DNA of 20,508 nucleotides from an uncultured bacterium (GCA_937889645.1 CALBZE010000030.1:1-20508); one strand, 5' to 3'; positions 1 through 7,938 are shown, numbered from the stretch's first letter. Made by a program: numbers and translations. The notes: generated by a model not told the origin, from the letters alone.

Positions 1-82
1 CCCGCGCAAGGAGCCGCTCGACGAGGTGGCTGCCGATGAAGCCCGCCGCGCCGGTGACGAGGATGGTGGAGCCGGGTCTCAT
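1..82 (-). CDS. NAD-dependent sugar epimerase/dehydratase, N-terminal fragment (runs off the left edge)
   Basis: Reading leftward from an ATG at 82-80, the first 27 codons give MRPGSTILVTGAAGFIGSHL and then VERLLAR. The hydrophobic strand followed by GxxGxxG (GAAGFIG) is the NAD(P)-binding start of the extended short-chain dehydrogenase family, which includes UDP-glucose 4-epimerase and dTDP-glucose 4,6-dehydratase. Such enzymes supply nucleotide sugars for polysaccharide synthesis, which suits this locus. A modest AGGTG ribosome-binding sequence lies just upstream of the ATG. The rest of the gene lies outside the window, so substrate and exact family cannot be given. It is divergent from the regulatory interval and the response regulator to its right. 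Confidence 0.75.
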   Translation of the reverse strand, partial: MRPGSTILVTGAAGFIGSHLVERLLAR

Positions 83-197
83 GATGCACCTACACGCGAT
101 ATCCGAGACGAGAGACGACGCGACGGGGAGTGGGGGCAACAACCCAGCCACGGCGGAGCCGGACGCGGGGCGGCGAACCGCCCGCACAACTCGTTGT

Positions 198-213
198 TGG
201 AACACCACTTGCA
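198..213 (+). promoter_or_regulatory. Near-consensus sigma54 (RpoN) promoter, -24/-12 type
   Basis: The sequence TGGAACACCACTTGCA matches the sigma54 consensus TGGCAC-N5-TTGCA. The GG at 199-200 and GC at 211-212 are exactly 10 nt apart, the invariant spacing, and only the fourth base differs from consensus outside the free spacer. Predicted transcription starts near 224 and runs rightward. It lies in a non-coding interval next to a gene for a sigma54 activator, which makes chance less likely. A GC-rich dyad (GGGCGG-CGAA-CCGCCC, 168-183) lies just upstream, but it is too close to be a typical enhancer site. Activator binding sites were not identified. Confidence 0.7.
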
Positions 214-223
214 AACACCTCGT

Positions 224-390
224 CATCCGGCGCGGTCCGGACTGCGCGGGCATATGTGTTGCAGGGTGATGCGGGCGGAGCACACAAGATCGAGAGCGGA
301 CTCCCGGGCTACGTAGCGACCGATGGCGGCCGGGGGTAACCGCAACGGAGCCCGCCCCCAGGGAGACCTGGGGGCGGGCTCCGCCGTTTT
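224..390 (+). ncRNA. Candidate sigma54-dependent small RNA or attenuated leader (about 165 nt)
   Basis: The interval starts at the predicted start point of the sigma54 promoter and ends in a strong intrinsic terminator. Near the 5' end, 230-247 can fold as a 7-bp stem (one G-U pair) with a CCGG loop. A perfect 10-bp palindrome GCTACGTAGC lies at 308-317. No convincing gene is inside: the only short ORF (ATG at 257, 20 codons, stop at 314-316) has no clear ribosome-binding site. Promoter, 5' hairpin and 3' terminator together resemble a trans-acting small RNA. The alternative is a 5' leader of the response-regulator gene with premature termination. This is inference from architecture; no known RNA family is recognised. 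Confidence 0.42.
346..390 (+). terminator. Strong intrinsic terminator upstream of the response regulator gene
   Basis: Bases 346-362 and 367-383 form a perfect 17-bp GC-rich stem closed by a GAGA loop, followed by CCG and TTTT at 387-390. The T-tract lies only on the right, so it acts on rightward transcripts. No protein gene reads into it from the left on this strand, so its natural client is the transcript from the sigma54 promoter at 198-213. Confidence 0.75.
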
Positions 391-452
391 CGTCGACACG
401 GATCGAGGCGGGCGTGCAACGGCGTCCGTCTCGTAGAGAGCAGCGTTGGATT

Positions 453-2021
453 ATGGCAGTAGAGATCAAGGCAGCGGAGCCGTCGACGAGCGCCCGCGAG
501 AGTTCGGCGTGGGTGGCCGGACTACACGATGAATCGGGTGACGAGCCGGAATCGAGTCGCCTTCTCCCCATCACGACAGCCGTGAGGTCGGGGTTCAGGG
601 TTCTCATGGTGGACCCGGACCCGGTGCAATGCGAGACGTGCGCGCGGATCCTGGAGGGTGAGGGGTACAGGGTGGGCACGTGCACGCGTGGGGCGGAGGC
701 GGAGCACCTGGTCCGGCGCGGCGGCCATGACATCGTCGTGATCGACCTGGAGATCCACCAGCCGTCGGGGCTGGAGCTGGTCCGGGAGTGCGCGCGGGCG
801 AACCCCGAGACGACCGTGATCGCGGTGTCGTCGGCGTCGTCCGTGCTGACGAGCGAAGCCGCGCTGCGCGCGGGCGCGTGGGAATTCCTGCCGAAGCCTT
901 TCTCAGCGGTGCACCTGCAGTTGCTGATCGAGCGCGCGGTCTACCGGCATCTCCAACGGCGGCGGGCGAACGAGGCTCGGGCGAAGCTCGATGCGGGACA
1001 CGGCCGCGGCAAAGGGATGGTGCTGCTGGGCGAGTCGGAGGCGTTCCTGAAGGTCGTGGACCTGGCGCGACGCGTGGCGCCGACGGACGCATCGGTGATG
1101 CTGAGCGGCGAGAGCGGGACCGGGAAGGAAAGGAGATGATCGCGCAGTTCATCCACAAGTGCAGCCGGCGCGCGCAAGCCGTTCGTGGCGGTGAACTGCG
1201 CGGCGCTCCCCGAGTCGCTGCTCGAGTCGGAAATGTTCGGTTACCGGAAGGGCGCGTTCACGGGTGCGATCCACGACAAGCAGGGGCTGCTTGAGACGGC
1301 GAACGGCGGGACGATGTTCCTGGACGAGCTGAAGGAAATGGCGCCGGCGATCCAGGCGAAGCTGTTGCGGGTGATCCAGAACGGCGAGATCCGGCGCGTG
1401 GGCAGCTCGACGACGGACGTGGTGGTGGACGCGAGGTTCATCTCGGCGACGAACCGGGACCCGGTGGAGGCGATCGAAGAGGGCGTCCTACGGAGCGACC
1501 TGTACTACCGGCTGCGGGTGGTGCCGATCCGCATACCGCCGCTGCGGGACCGGCCCGAGGACATTCCCGTCCTGGCGCGGCACTTCCTGCTGACTGCGTG
1601 GTTCCGCCACCGCAAGGAAGGGCTGGAGCCGCCCGAACTGACGGACGCGGCGATCCGGGCGCTGCAGGCGCGGCCGTGGCCAGGGAACGTACGGGAGCTG
1701 CAGAACGTGATCGAGCACGCGGCGGTCCTTGTCGAACCGGGTTGCCGCATCCAACCGGAACACCTGCCATCCCTCGAGGAGACGCCGCAGCATCGCACGA
1801 CAACGACTCCGATCCCGGGGAACTTCGGCGGCCAGGCATACCATGCCGCTCGCAGCCGCCTGCTCTCGGAGTTCGAGCGCGGGTACCTGGAATGGCTGGT
1901 CCGCGAAGCGGACGGGAACATGTCGGAGGCCGCGCGAATCGCGGGCGTCGACCGCACCACGTTGTACCGCCTGATGGAGAAGCACGAGTTCGATCGCTGG
2001 CGAGGCGCGCGGGCGAGCTGA
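453..2021 (+). pseudogene. Sigma54-dependent response regulator (REC-AAA+-Fis HTH), interrupted by two nearby indels
   Basis: The 5' part (453-1139, ATG at 453) encodes a receiver domain: acidic pocket D54/D56 in VDPDP, phospho-acceptor D98 in VVIDLEI, and K148 in PKPF. The Walker A motif GESGTGKE follows at about 219-226. The 3' part (continuing through 1185 to 2021) holds GAFTGA (1251-1268), Walker B GGTMFLDE (1305-1328), WPGNVREL (1677-1700) and a Fis-type helix-turn-helix (about 1920-1985). The two parts share one frame but are split by TGA at 1137-1139. Homology shows a 5-nt duplication (AAGGA twice, 1125-1134) after GTGKE, then MIAQFIHKCSRRA in another frame, then one extra base near 1170-1175 before KPFVAVNCAA. 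The repaired length is about 520 residues, normal for NtrC/LuxO-type activators. GTG at 414 is an alternative start. It may control the sigma54 promoter nearby. Pseudogene, recent mutation and assembly error all remain possible. Confidence 0.85.
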
Positions 2022-2073
2022 TCCCGCGGGCGATCCGGACCGGCGAGCCGCCTCCGCCCACCGTGAGGGCGCG

Positions 2074-2116
2074 CCGCCTCCGCTCACCCCGACGGTGAGC
2101 GGAGGCGGATTCTTTT
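2074..2116 (+). terminator. Intrinsic terminator after the response regulator gene
   Basis: A perfect 15-bp stem (CCGCCTCCGCTCACC at 2074-2088 with its complement at 2094-2108) and a 5-nt loop precede ATTCTTTT at 2109-2116. It begins 52 nt after the regulator's stop codon, so the regulator should be transcribed separately from the downstream sugar transferase. Confidence 0.88.
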
Positions 2117-2150
2117 CGGCAGTTGAGGTACGCATCCCACACGTGTATTG

Positions 2151-2170
2151 CGGCGGCACCAGTGCCGCCG
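2151..2170. promoter_or_regulatory. Perfect 9-bp inverted repeat upstream of the sugar transferase (possible operator)
   Basis: CGGCGGCAC (2151-2159) and GTGCCGCCG (2162-2170) form a perfect dyad around a 2-nt centre. A 2-nt spacer is unsuited to an RNA hairpin but typical of a protein-binding dyad. It lies between the upstream terminator and an A/T-richer patch (about 2180-2245) containing a TTGTCA hexamer at 2201-2206, a plausible but weak -35 box with no convincing -10 partner. The binding protein is unknown. Confidence 0.35.
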
Positions 2171-2315
2171 GAGCCGCCCGAAAACCGGCGTCGCAAACCA
2201 TTGTCATCAAGTGGGTTACGAATCGTCAATCTATGCCCATGGCGAATGGGGCTTGCAATCCGGGACCGGGGTGCGGGCGCATGCCGCAGGACGCGACCGG
2301 TAACCGGAGCGGAGC

Positions 2316-3083
2316 ATGGACGAGCGGTCCGTGGGGGCTTCAGGAGTTGGGGAACATGCGGCGACGCCGCCGGCGCCGTTCGAGATCGGGCTGGACAACA
2401 CGAGGGAGCGACTGTCGACGCGGCCGTGGTGGCCGCGGACGGCCGCTCTGCAAGACCAGCTGTGCCGGGCGTTGAGCGTGGTGGTGGCGGCCGTGGGGAT
2501 CGTGGCGTGCGCGCCGCTCCTGCTCGTCATTGCGCTGTTGGTCCGGCTCACCTCGCCGGGCCCGGTGCTGTACACCCAGGTCCGGATCGGGATCGACCGA
2601 CGCCGCCCGGGGAGTCAAAACACCGGACGGCGTCGCTTCGACCAGGGAGGCAAACCGTTCCGGATCTACAAGTTCCGGACGATGTACGTGGGATCGGACC
2701 GTGGGGCGGAACGGTGGGCGACGCCGGACGATCCGCGGGTGACGCCGATCGGCCGGTGGCTGCGTCGGACGCGGCTGGACGAGCTGCCGCAGCTCTTCAA
2801 CGTGTTGAAGGGGGATATGAACATCGTGGGTCCGCGGCCCGAACAGCCGGGGATCTTCAACCTGCTGCGGGATCGGATCGACCGCTACGGCGAGCGCCAG
2901 CGGGTGCTCCCGGGGATGACCGGCCTCGCGCAAATCAGCCAGGATTACGATGCGACGCTGGACGACGTGCGTCGCAAGCTCGCCTACGATCTCGCCTACA
3001 TCGAGCGCCGCACGGTGCTGCAGGACCTGAAGATCATGGTAAAGACGATCCCGGTGGTGTTCCTGCGGCGCGGGGGGTGGTAG
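2316..3083 (+). CDS. Undecaprenyl-phosphate sugar-1-phosphate transferase (initiating phosphoglycosyl transferase, Bac_transf family)
   Basis: This enzyme transfers a sugar-1-phosphate from a nucleotide sugar to undecaprenyl phosphate at the inner membrane, the first committed step of the polysaccharide. The 255-residue product has one hydrophobic segment (about 52-77) followed by SPGPVLY, the usual membrane re-entrant helix region. KFRTM is at 119-123, the catalytic Asp-Glu pair at D155/E156 in DELPQLFNVLKGDMNIVGPRP-like sequence (155-175), and LPGMTGLAQI at 198-207. These are hallmark motifs of the family. It lacks the four extra N-terminal membrane helices of WbaP/WcaJ, so it is the short monotopic type (PglC/ExoY-like). 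GGAG at 2306-2309 is well spaced before ATG 2316. It follows the regulator's terminator and converges on the GT operon at 3157. The sugar cannot be predicted. Confidence 0.93.
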   Translation: MDERSVGASGVGEHAATPPAPFEIGLDNTRERLSTRPWWPRTAALQDQLCRALSVVVAAVGIVACAPLLLVIALLVRLTSPGPVLYTQVRIGIDRRRPGSQNTGRRRFDQGGKPFRIYKFRTMYVGSDRGAERWATPDDPRVTPIGRWLRRTRLDELPQLFNVLKGDMNIVGPRPEQPGIFNLLRDRIDRYGERQRVLPGMTGLAQISQDYDATLDDVRRKLAYDLAYIERRTVLQDLKIMVKTIPVVFLRRGGW

Positions 3084-3156
3084 GGGGTGACGGTCGAGGT
3101 TGGAGGTCGTACGGGGGCGACGTGGCCGGAACCGTGGCCGGCGGACGCGGACGGCG

Positions 3157-4410
3157 TCAGCCGGCCTGTCGCACGTCCTGGTACCGGCGGGTCGGCTCCC
3201 ATGCGGGCTCGAGCCGGCCGGCGGCGACGCGGATCCAGGCGTGGAGCGCGGCGAGGTTCGCGAGGCATGCGAACATGGGGAGCGCGAGGAGGCGGGGGAC
3301 GGGGCGGGATTCGGGCCAGTGCCAGCCGACGGCGGCCGCGATGCCGACGATGCCGGTGAGGCCGAGCAATGCGCGCGCGACGTGGCTCGACGGCGAGGCG
3401 GCCGCAAGCGCCAGGAGAGCTGCGACGGCGGCCCAGGGGACGAGCCAGCGGCAGAGCTTGTGGCTCAGGAGCATCCATGCAAAGAGCCCGAACCGGAACG
3501 GGTCGAGGAGTGCGCGGCCGAGGCGGAGCGTCTCCAGGCCCTGGGCCATGGTGCGGACCTTCCGGCGGTACTCGCGGCGGTGGGACGGGGTGCGGGGGAC
3601 GTAGCAGATCGCGTCGTCGACGGAGACGGCGCGGAATTCGTTGCGCCGGGCGTGGAGCACCGACGCGAAGTCGCGGCTGGCGCCGTCGGGTATGGAGACC
3701 GCGTGGATCGACCGGCGGGCGGCGTAGAGGCAGCCGGAGGCGCCGACGATCCCGCCGACACGAGTCTCGAGGCGGCGGACCCACATCTCGTACCCCACGT
3801 ACCTGGACTCCCCGACGTTACCGCGAGGGTCGGCCCCCGAATCGACGCTGACGTCGCGCCCCGAGGCCACGCCGACGGTCGGGTCTGCGAAGGCCGCGAC
3901 GAGGCGTTTGACGGCGTCGGGGCGGATGCGGATGGAAGCGTCGGTGTTGACGACGATGTCGCCGGTCAGGCGCGGGATGGCGGCGTTCTCGGCGGCGGTC
4001 TTCCCCTTCCGCTCCGGGAGCCGGAGCAGCTCGACGCCGCGGCCCGCGAACTCCGCGACGATGCGGTCGGTGTCGTCCGTCGACGCGTCGGAAACGATCA
4101 GGATCCGGCGCCGGTCGGGCGGATAGTCGATGGCGAGGAGCGACTCGAGGGTGTCACGGATCTGCGCCGCTTCGTTGTAGACCGGGACCGTGATGGTGAT
4201 CGCCGGCCATGCGGCGTCGGGTGCCACGCCCGGCGTCGGCGGCGCGGCGGGTCCGCCGGCCGCGGGCGGTTGCGGGGCCGCGCCCGGGGTGGCGTGCGCG
4301 CCGGGGGACCCGCGCCGCCGGGCGAGAGCGAGCAGGATCAGCGGGTAGCCGACGTAGGTGTAGGCCGCCAACGCCGCGGCCGCGCCGACGACGATGGCCG
4401 CCGCGTTCAT
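3157..4410 (-). CDS. Membrane-anchored family 2 glycosyltransferase (PgaC / cellulose-synthase-like)
   Basis: This is a processive-type GT2 of 417 residues. A membrane helix lies at about 4-30, then a Pro/Ala-rich linker (about 36-68). The catalytic domain starts with ITITVPVYNE (71-80), has SDASTDD (107-113) for nucleotide binding and NTDAS (155-159) at the DxD position. The segment RKVRTMAQG (283-291) resembles the Q/RxxRW acceptor motif of hyaluronan and poly-GlcNAc synthases. Two or three C-terminal hydrophobic segments follow (about 305-395). The start ATG at 4410 overlaps the upstream gene's stop (ATGA, 4407-4410), indicating translational coupling. It is the last gene of the four-gene operon and converges on the sugar transferase, with 73 nt between them and no terminator seen. 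It probably extends the chain on the cytoplasmic face; donor and acceptor are unknown. Confidence 0.9.
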   Translation of the reverse strand: MNAAAIVVGAAAALAAYTYVGYPLILLALARRRGSPGAHATPGAAPQPPAAGGPAAPPTPGVAPDAAWPAITITVPVYNEAAQIRDTLESLLAIDYPPDRRRILIVSDASTDDTDRIVAEFAGRGVELLRLPERKGKTAAENAAIPRLTGDIVVNTDASIRIRPDAVKRLVAAFADPTVGVASGRDVSVDSGADPRGNVGESRYVGYEMWVRRLETRVGGIVGASGCLYAARRSIHAVSIPDGASRDFASVLHARRNEFRAVSVDDAICYVPRTPSHRREYRRKVRTMAQGLETLRLGRALLDPFRFGLFAWMLLSHKLCRWLVPWAAVAALLALAAASPSSHVARALLGLTGIVGIAAAVGWHWPESRPVPRLLALPMFACLANLAALHAWIRVAAGRLEPAWEPTRRYQDVRQAG

Positions 4411-5549
4411 GGCCGCCTCGCGGTGCGGTTGGCGCGACCCGTTCGTGCCGGTGCCCGGTGGACCTGGCGGTAGAGGTTCTCGTACCGGTCGAGCCAGGGC
4501 CCTGCGGCGAAGTCGGTCTCGAGGCGGCGTCGGGCGGCGGCCGCGCGAGCGGCCGCCGCCTCCGGCCCAGCGGCGATGGCGCGGATCGCATCGGCGATGC
4601 TTCGCGGGTCCCCGGGCGGGACCAGGATCGCCTCCGCGGCGGAGACGACCTCGGGGACGCCGCCGACGCGCGTCGCGACGATCGGGACGCCCGCGGCCAT
4701 GGCCTCGAAGAGTGCGATCGGCGTCCCTTCGGCGCGAGAGCTGAGGACGAAGACGTCGAAGGCGGAGACTACGCGCGCGGCGTCGTCGACGATCCCGTGC
4801 CATCGCACGTGGTCAGTCACGCCGAGTGCGGCGGCGCGTTGCTCGAGCCGCGGGCGCTCCGGACCATCCCCGAGGAAGGACGCCAGGATCGGCAGATCGG
4901 CGAGCTGCGCGACCGCATCGAGGAGGACGTCGGGACCTTTCTCGTGACTGAGCCGGCCCACCCACCCGACGTGGATCGCGTCGTCGCCGAGGCCGAGCTC
5001 TCGACGGGCGGCGTCGCGGGTGAGAGGCGGCGTCGCCGGGAGCCAGGCGTTGGGGAGCGTGACGACGCGGCCGTGCGGCGCGCCGTCGCGGACGAGTTCG
5101 CCGGCCAGCGCGCGAGAGACGGCGACGACGGCGTCGAAGCGCGGGAGCGCGCGGCGCTGGAGCCACTCGTTGACGCGATTGCGGAGCCCGCCGCCGGTGA
5201 AGCCGTGTACGGTCGTGACGACGGGGATCCCGAGGGCGCGAGCGACGCCGGCGTCGACGAGGTCGGGCCGGTACCCGTGGGTGTGCACGACGTGGGGACG
5301 GAGCCGCCGACAGAGGTCGGCCATGCGGCGCCGCTCGGCGGCGTACCCGCGGGGCGGGACGATCACCGGGTGGACGAAGACGCCCGCGTCGCGGAGTCGG
5401 TCGAGCAGCGGGTGGCGCGACCGGTCCTCGTGCATGACGGGCGCGACGTGCACGGCGTGGCCTCGCGCCCGGTGCCCGGAGGCGAGCGCCTGGACGACGC
5501 GGAGCAGCCCGCCGATCTCACCGAGGTCGAGGACGTGGAGGATCGTCAC
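4407..5549 (-). CDS. GT4-family glycosyltransferase (third gene of the operon)
   Basis: A cytoplasmic, retaining GT-B glycosyltransferase of 380 residues, close to the usual size for the family. The N-terminal domain begins MTILHVLDLGEIGG, typical of GT4 acceptor-binding domains, and has VVHTHGYRPD (87-96). The donor-binding half has VGWVGRLSHEKG (194-205) and the E-x7-E signature at E274/E282 (EGTPIALFE), followed by AMAAGVP. I chose the GTG start at 5549 because GGGAG lies just upstream, the fold begins at that residue, and it overlaps the previous stop as GTGA (5546-5549). An upstream extension would run through the neighbouring gene in another frame. It should add one sugar of the repeat unit; specificity cannot be read from sequence. 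Confidence 0.92.
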   Translation of the reverse strand: MTILHVLDLGEIGGLLRVVQALASGHRARGHAVHVAPVMHEDRSRHPLLDRLRDAGVFVHPVIVPPRGYAAERRRMADLCRRLRPHVVHTHGYRPDLVDAGVARALGIPVVTTVHGFTGGGLRNRVNEWLQRRALPRFDAVVAVSRALAGELVRDGAPHGRVVTLPNAWLPATPPLTRDAARRELGLGDDAIHVGWVGRLSHEKGPDVLLDAVAQLADLPILASFLGDGPERPRLEQRAAALGVTDHVRWHGIVDDAARVVSAFDVFVLSSRAEGTPIALFEAMAAGVPIVATRVGGVPEVVSAAEAILVPPGDPRSIADAIRAIAAGPEAAAARAAAARRRLETDFAAGPWLDRYENLYRQVHRAPARTGRANRTARRP

Positions 5550-6721
5550 GACGGTTCTCCCGCGTAGAGACGTTCGTAGGCGCGCACCGTCGCCTGGATG
5601 CTGAAGTGCCGTTCGACGCGGATGCGCGCGGCCTCCCCTTCCCTTCGCGCGCGCTCGGGGTCGGCCAGGACATCGGCCCATGCGCGGGCGAGGGCATCGG
5701 GATCGTCCGCCGGCACGAGGCAGCGCCGCAGCTCCTCTCCCACCACATCGGGATTCCCGCCGACGTCGGTGACGACGGGGCGGACGCCCGTGCTCATCGC
5801 CTCGAGCAGGCTGATCGACGTCCCCTCGATCCGCGAGGCGAGGGTGAAGAGGGAGAACGCGGGGAGGAGCGATTCGGCGTCGTCGCGCCAGCCGAGGAGG
5901 CAGACATCGCGCTCGAGGCCGTGGCGCGCTATGCGTCGCTCGAGGTCCGCCCGCTCGGACCCCTCGCCCGCGAGGACGAGGACCGGCGCCGGACCGGGCG
6001 CGTTCCAGTTCGCGCGGAGCCGGGCGAACGCCTCGACGACGACGTCGTACCCCTTGTCCCACTCGAAGCGGCCGATGCTGCCAACGATCGGCGTGTCGGG
6101 CGTGAGACCGAGCGAAGCGCGGAGGCCGCCGTCGTCCGGGCGCGGACGGAAGCGGGTGGTGTCGACGCCGTTCAGGATGACGCGGATCGGCGTACGCCGC
6201 GCGACGATCTTCCTACGGCGGAGGTAGTCGGCGAGCGGCTCCGAGACGGCAACGACGACGTCGGTCCGGCGCGACGCCCGGGCGTCGAAGAAGCGGCAGC
6301 GCCACGGGTCGGGCTCTGCGCGGCCGTGGTCGGTGTGGACGACGAGCGGCACGCCGGCAGCGCGCGCGGCGCGGGCCGTCTTGAACCACACGCCGCTGTG
6401 GGTATGGACGACGTCGGGTCGGATCGCGCGGATCCGGTCGATCAGCGTGCGCGGCCACAGGATCGAGTATCGCGGCTGGGGCCCGAGGAGGTGAAGCGTC
6501 GCGTAGCGGTCCAACCCCTCGGCGAAGTGCCCGAAGTATTCGAGGCAGAGGACGTGGACGTCGAAGCGGGCGCGGTCGGTGCCGCGGACGATGTCGGCGA
6601 GGAGGCGCTCCATCCCGCCGTAGTTGAGGTTCTGGACGACGTGGAGCACGCGGATCCGTCGCGGCGCGGCGTCGCCGGCGTCGGCCGAGCGGCCCGCGGG
6701 GCCGGCTGGCGCGTCGGTCAT
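5546..6721 (-). CDS. GT4-family glycosyltransferase (second gene of the operon)
   Basis: A 391-residue GT-B glycosyltransferase. After a short Ala/Pro-rich lead (1-20), the Rossmann domain starts RRIRVLHVVQNLNYGGMER (21-39), the classic glycine-rich GT4 opening. VVHTHSG is at 105-111 and ILNGVDTTRF at 182-191. The donor domain has VGSIGRFEWDKG (213-224) and the E-x7-E pair E299/E307 (EGTSISLLE). It resembles enzymes annotated as sugar transferases of the EpsD/PEP-CTERM-associated type, but that subtype assignment is uncertain. The ATG at 6721 overlaps the upstream stop (ATGA, 6718-6721). It is probably co-translated with its neighbours and adds a sugar to the lipid-linked repeat on the cytoplasmic face. 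Confidence 0.92.
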   Translation of the reverse strand: MTDAPAGPAGRSADAGDAAPRRIRVLHVVQNLNYGGMERLLADIVRGTDRARFDVHVLCLEYFGHFAEGLDRYATLHLLGPQPRYSILWPRTLIDRIRAIRPDVVHTHSGVWFKTARAARAAGVPLVVHTDHGRAEPDPWRCRFFDARASRRTDVVVAVSEPLADYLRRRKIVARRTPIRVILNGVDTTRFRPRPDDGGLRASLGLTPDTPIVGSIGRFEWDKGYDVVVEAFARLRANWNAPGPAPVLVLAGEGSERADLERRIARHGLERDVCLLGWRDDAESLLPAFSLFTLASRIEGTSISLLEAMSTGVRPVVTDVGGNPDVVGEELRRCLVPADDPDALARAWADVLADPERARREGEAARIRVERHFSIQATVRAYERLYAGEPS

Positions 6722-7938
6722 GCGTGCGCCTCCGCGTGGCGCGGCGACGCCGAGGCCGCGACGCCCTCGATCGCGTCGATGAGGCGGCGGGCGTCGACGT
6801 CCCAGTGGTAGCGCTGCTCGACGGCCTTCCGCCCCCCGCGCGCGCAGCGTCGTCGGCGCTCGGGGTCGGCGAGCCTGGCGAGCGCGTGGGCGAGGGATAC
6901 CGGGTCGTTGGCGCGTGCGATCTCGCCGCACCCCGTATCGGCGACGATGCGGCGCACCGGTGCCATGTCGGACGCGACGACCGCGAGCCCGGCCGCCATG
7001 TAATCGAAGAGCTTGTTCGGTATCGTCGTGTCCCAGCTCTCGTCGGCGATGTAGGGGATCGCGCCGACGTCGAAGCTCGAGAGGATCGCGGTCGCATCCT
7101 CGACCCAGCCGCGGAACTCGACGGCGTCGTCGATTCCGAGGGCGCGGGCGAGGCGTTCGAGCTGGGGGCGTGCGCACCCCTTGCCGATCAGGGTGGCGTG
7201 GACGTTCACGCCGCGGGCGCGGCCGATCGCGATCGCCTCGATGAGGGTGTGGAGCCCGCGCGGCGGCTCGATGTTTCCGAGGTAGACGACGCGCAGGGGC
7301 GCGTCGGCGGGCCGGTCGCGCGACGTCGCTGCGGGTTCCGGCGCGCGCGAGAGAGGCGGCGTGTTGGAGACGATCGTGATCTTCTCGGGCGGCACGCCCA
7401 TACGGACGAGCCGGTCGCGCGACTCCTCGACGACGACGAGGATGTGGTCCATGCGGCGGATGCACCATCGCTCGACCGCCGCGACGACCGACGGGTTGCG
7501 GACGAATACGTCGGTCGGTCGTTGGAACCCCGTGCGCCAGATGGCGCGGATCATGGCCGGGTAGTTCTCGGCCATGTCGAGGACGACGGGGACGCCGATC
7601 CGGCGCGCGACCCAGTAGCTGGTCGGCGCGAGGGGGAGGTCGCGGCAGAGGATCAACTCGGCGCGTGCGCGCCGCGCGGTCTGATAGATGAGCCGGACCC
7701 AGCGAGGATTGAAGAACGCCGGGAACATGCTGGCGGCGTTGGCGGCGGCGCCGAGCGCGGGCGGGAGCGGCGCGAGGCGGTGGATGCGGCACTCGTCGCG
7801 CTCTTCCTCGATGGGCCTGCGGTCGCGGTTCCTGGCGACGAGGTGCACGACGTGACCCGCCTCCGACAGCGAGCGCGCGATCTTCTCGACGCGCACGTCC
7901 CACGGATACTCGGCATCCCAGACCTTGCAGATCCGCAT
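6718..7938 (-). CDS. GT4-family glycosyltransferase (first gene of the operon)
   Basis: A 406-residue GT-B glycosyltransferase. The N-terminus MRICKVWDAEYPWDVRVEK is typical of the GT4 branch in which the activated loop reads YPWDxRV. The C-terminal half has VVYLGNIEPPRG (217-228), a glycine-rich IGKG (251-254) and DTTIPNKLFDYMAAG (303-317). In this branch an Asp often replaces the second Glu of E-x7-E. The start at 7938 is well supported: an exceptionally strong Shine-Dalgarno sequence (GGGAGGGGAGG, complement of 7945-7955) lies 6 nt upstream. It leads the operon, so its promoter should lie in the 342-nt divergent interval at 7939-8280. The sugar specificity is unknown. Confidence 0.92.
   Translation of the reverse strand: MRICKVWDAEYPWDVRVEKIARSLSEAGHVVHLVARNRDRRPIEEERDECRIHRLAPLPPALGAAANAASMFPAFFNPRWVRLIYQTARRARAELILCRDLPLAPTSYWVARRIGVPVVLDMAENYPAMIRAIWRTGFQRPTDVFVRNPSVVAAVERWCIRRMDHILVVVEESRDRLVRMGVPPEKITIVSNTPPLSRAPEPAATSRDRPADAPLRVVYLGNIEPPRGLHTLIEAIAIGRARGVNVHATLIGKGCARPQLERLARALGIDDAVEFRGWVEDATAILSSFDVGAIPYIADESWDTTIPNKLFDYMAAGLAVVASDMAPVRRIVADTGCGEIARANDPVSLAHALARLADPERRRRCARGGRKAVEQRYHWDVDARRLIDAIEGVAASASPRHAEAHA

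Noticed and set aside
257..316. A 20-codon ORF inside the candidate small RNA
   Set aside because: There is no clear ribosome-binding site and the composition is uninformative, so I did not call it as a gene.
1137..1139. TGA in the regulator as a selenocysteine codon
   Set aside because: Homology shows that the true sequence continues in another frame directly after Walker A, so this TGA is out of frame with the real protein. No conserved cysteine is expected there.
1125..1180. Programmed ribosomal frameshifting in the regulator
   Set aside because: It would need a -1 and then a +1 shift within about 45 nt. A purine-rich slippery-like stretch is present, but a double event without precedent is less likely than mutation or error.
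2240..2257. A sigma54-like site upstream of the sugar transferase (TGGC followed by TTGCA)
   Set aside because: GG and GC are 12 nt apart instead of the required 10, so it would not be recognised as a sigma54 promoter.
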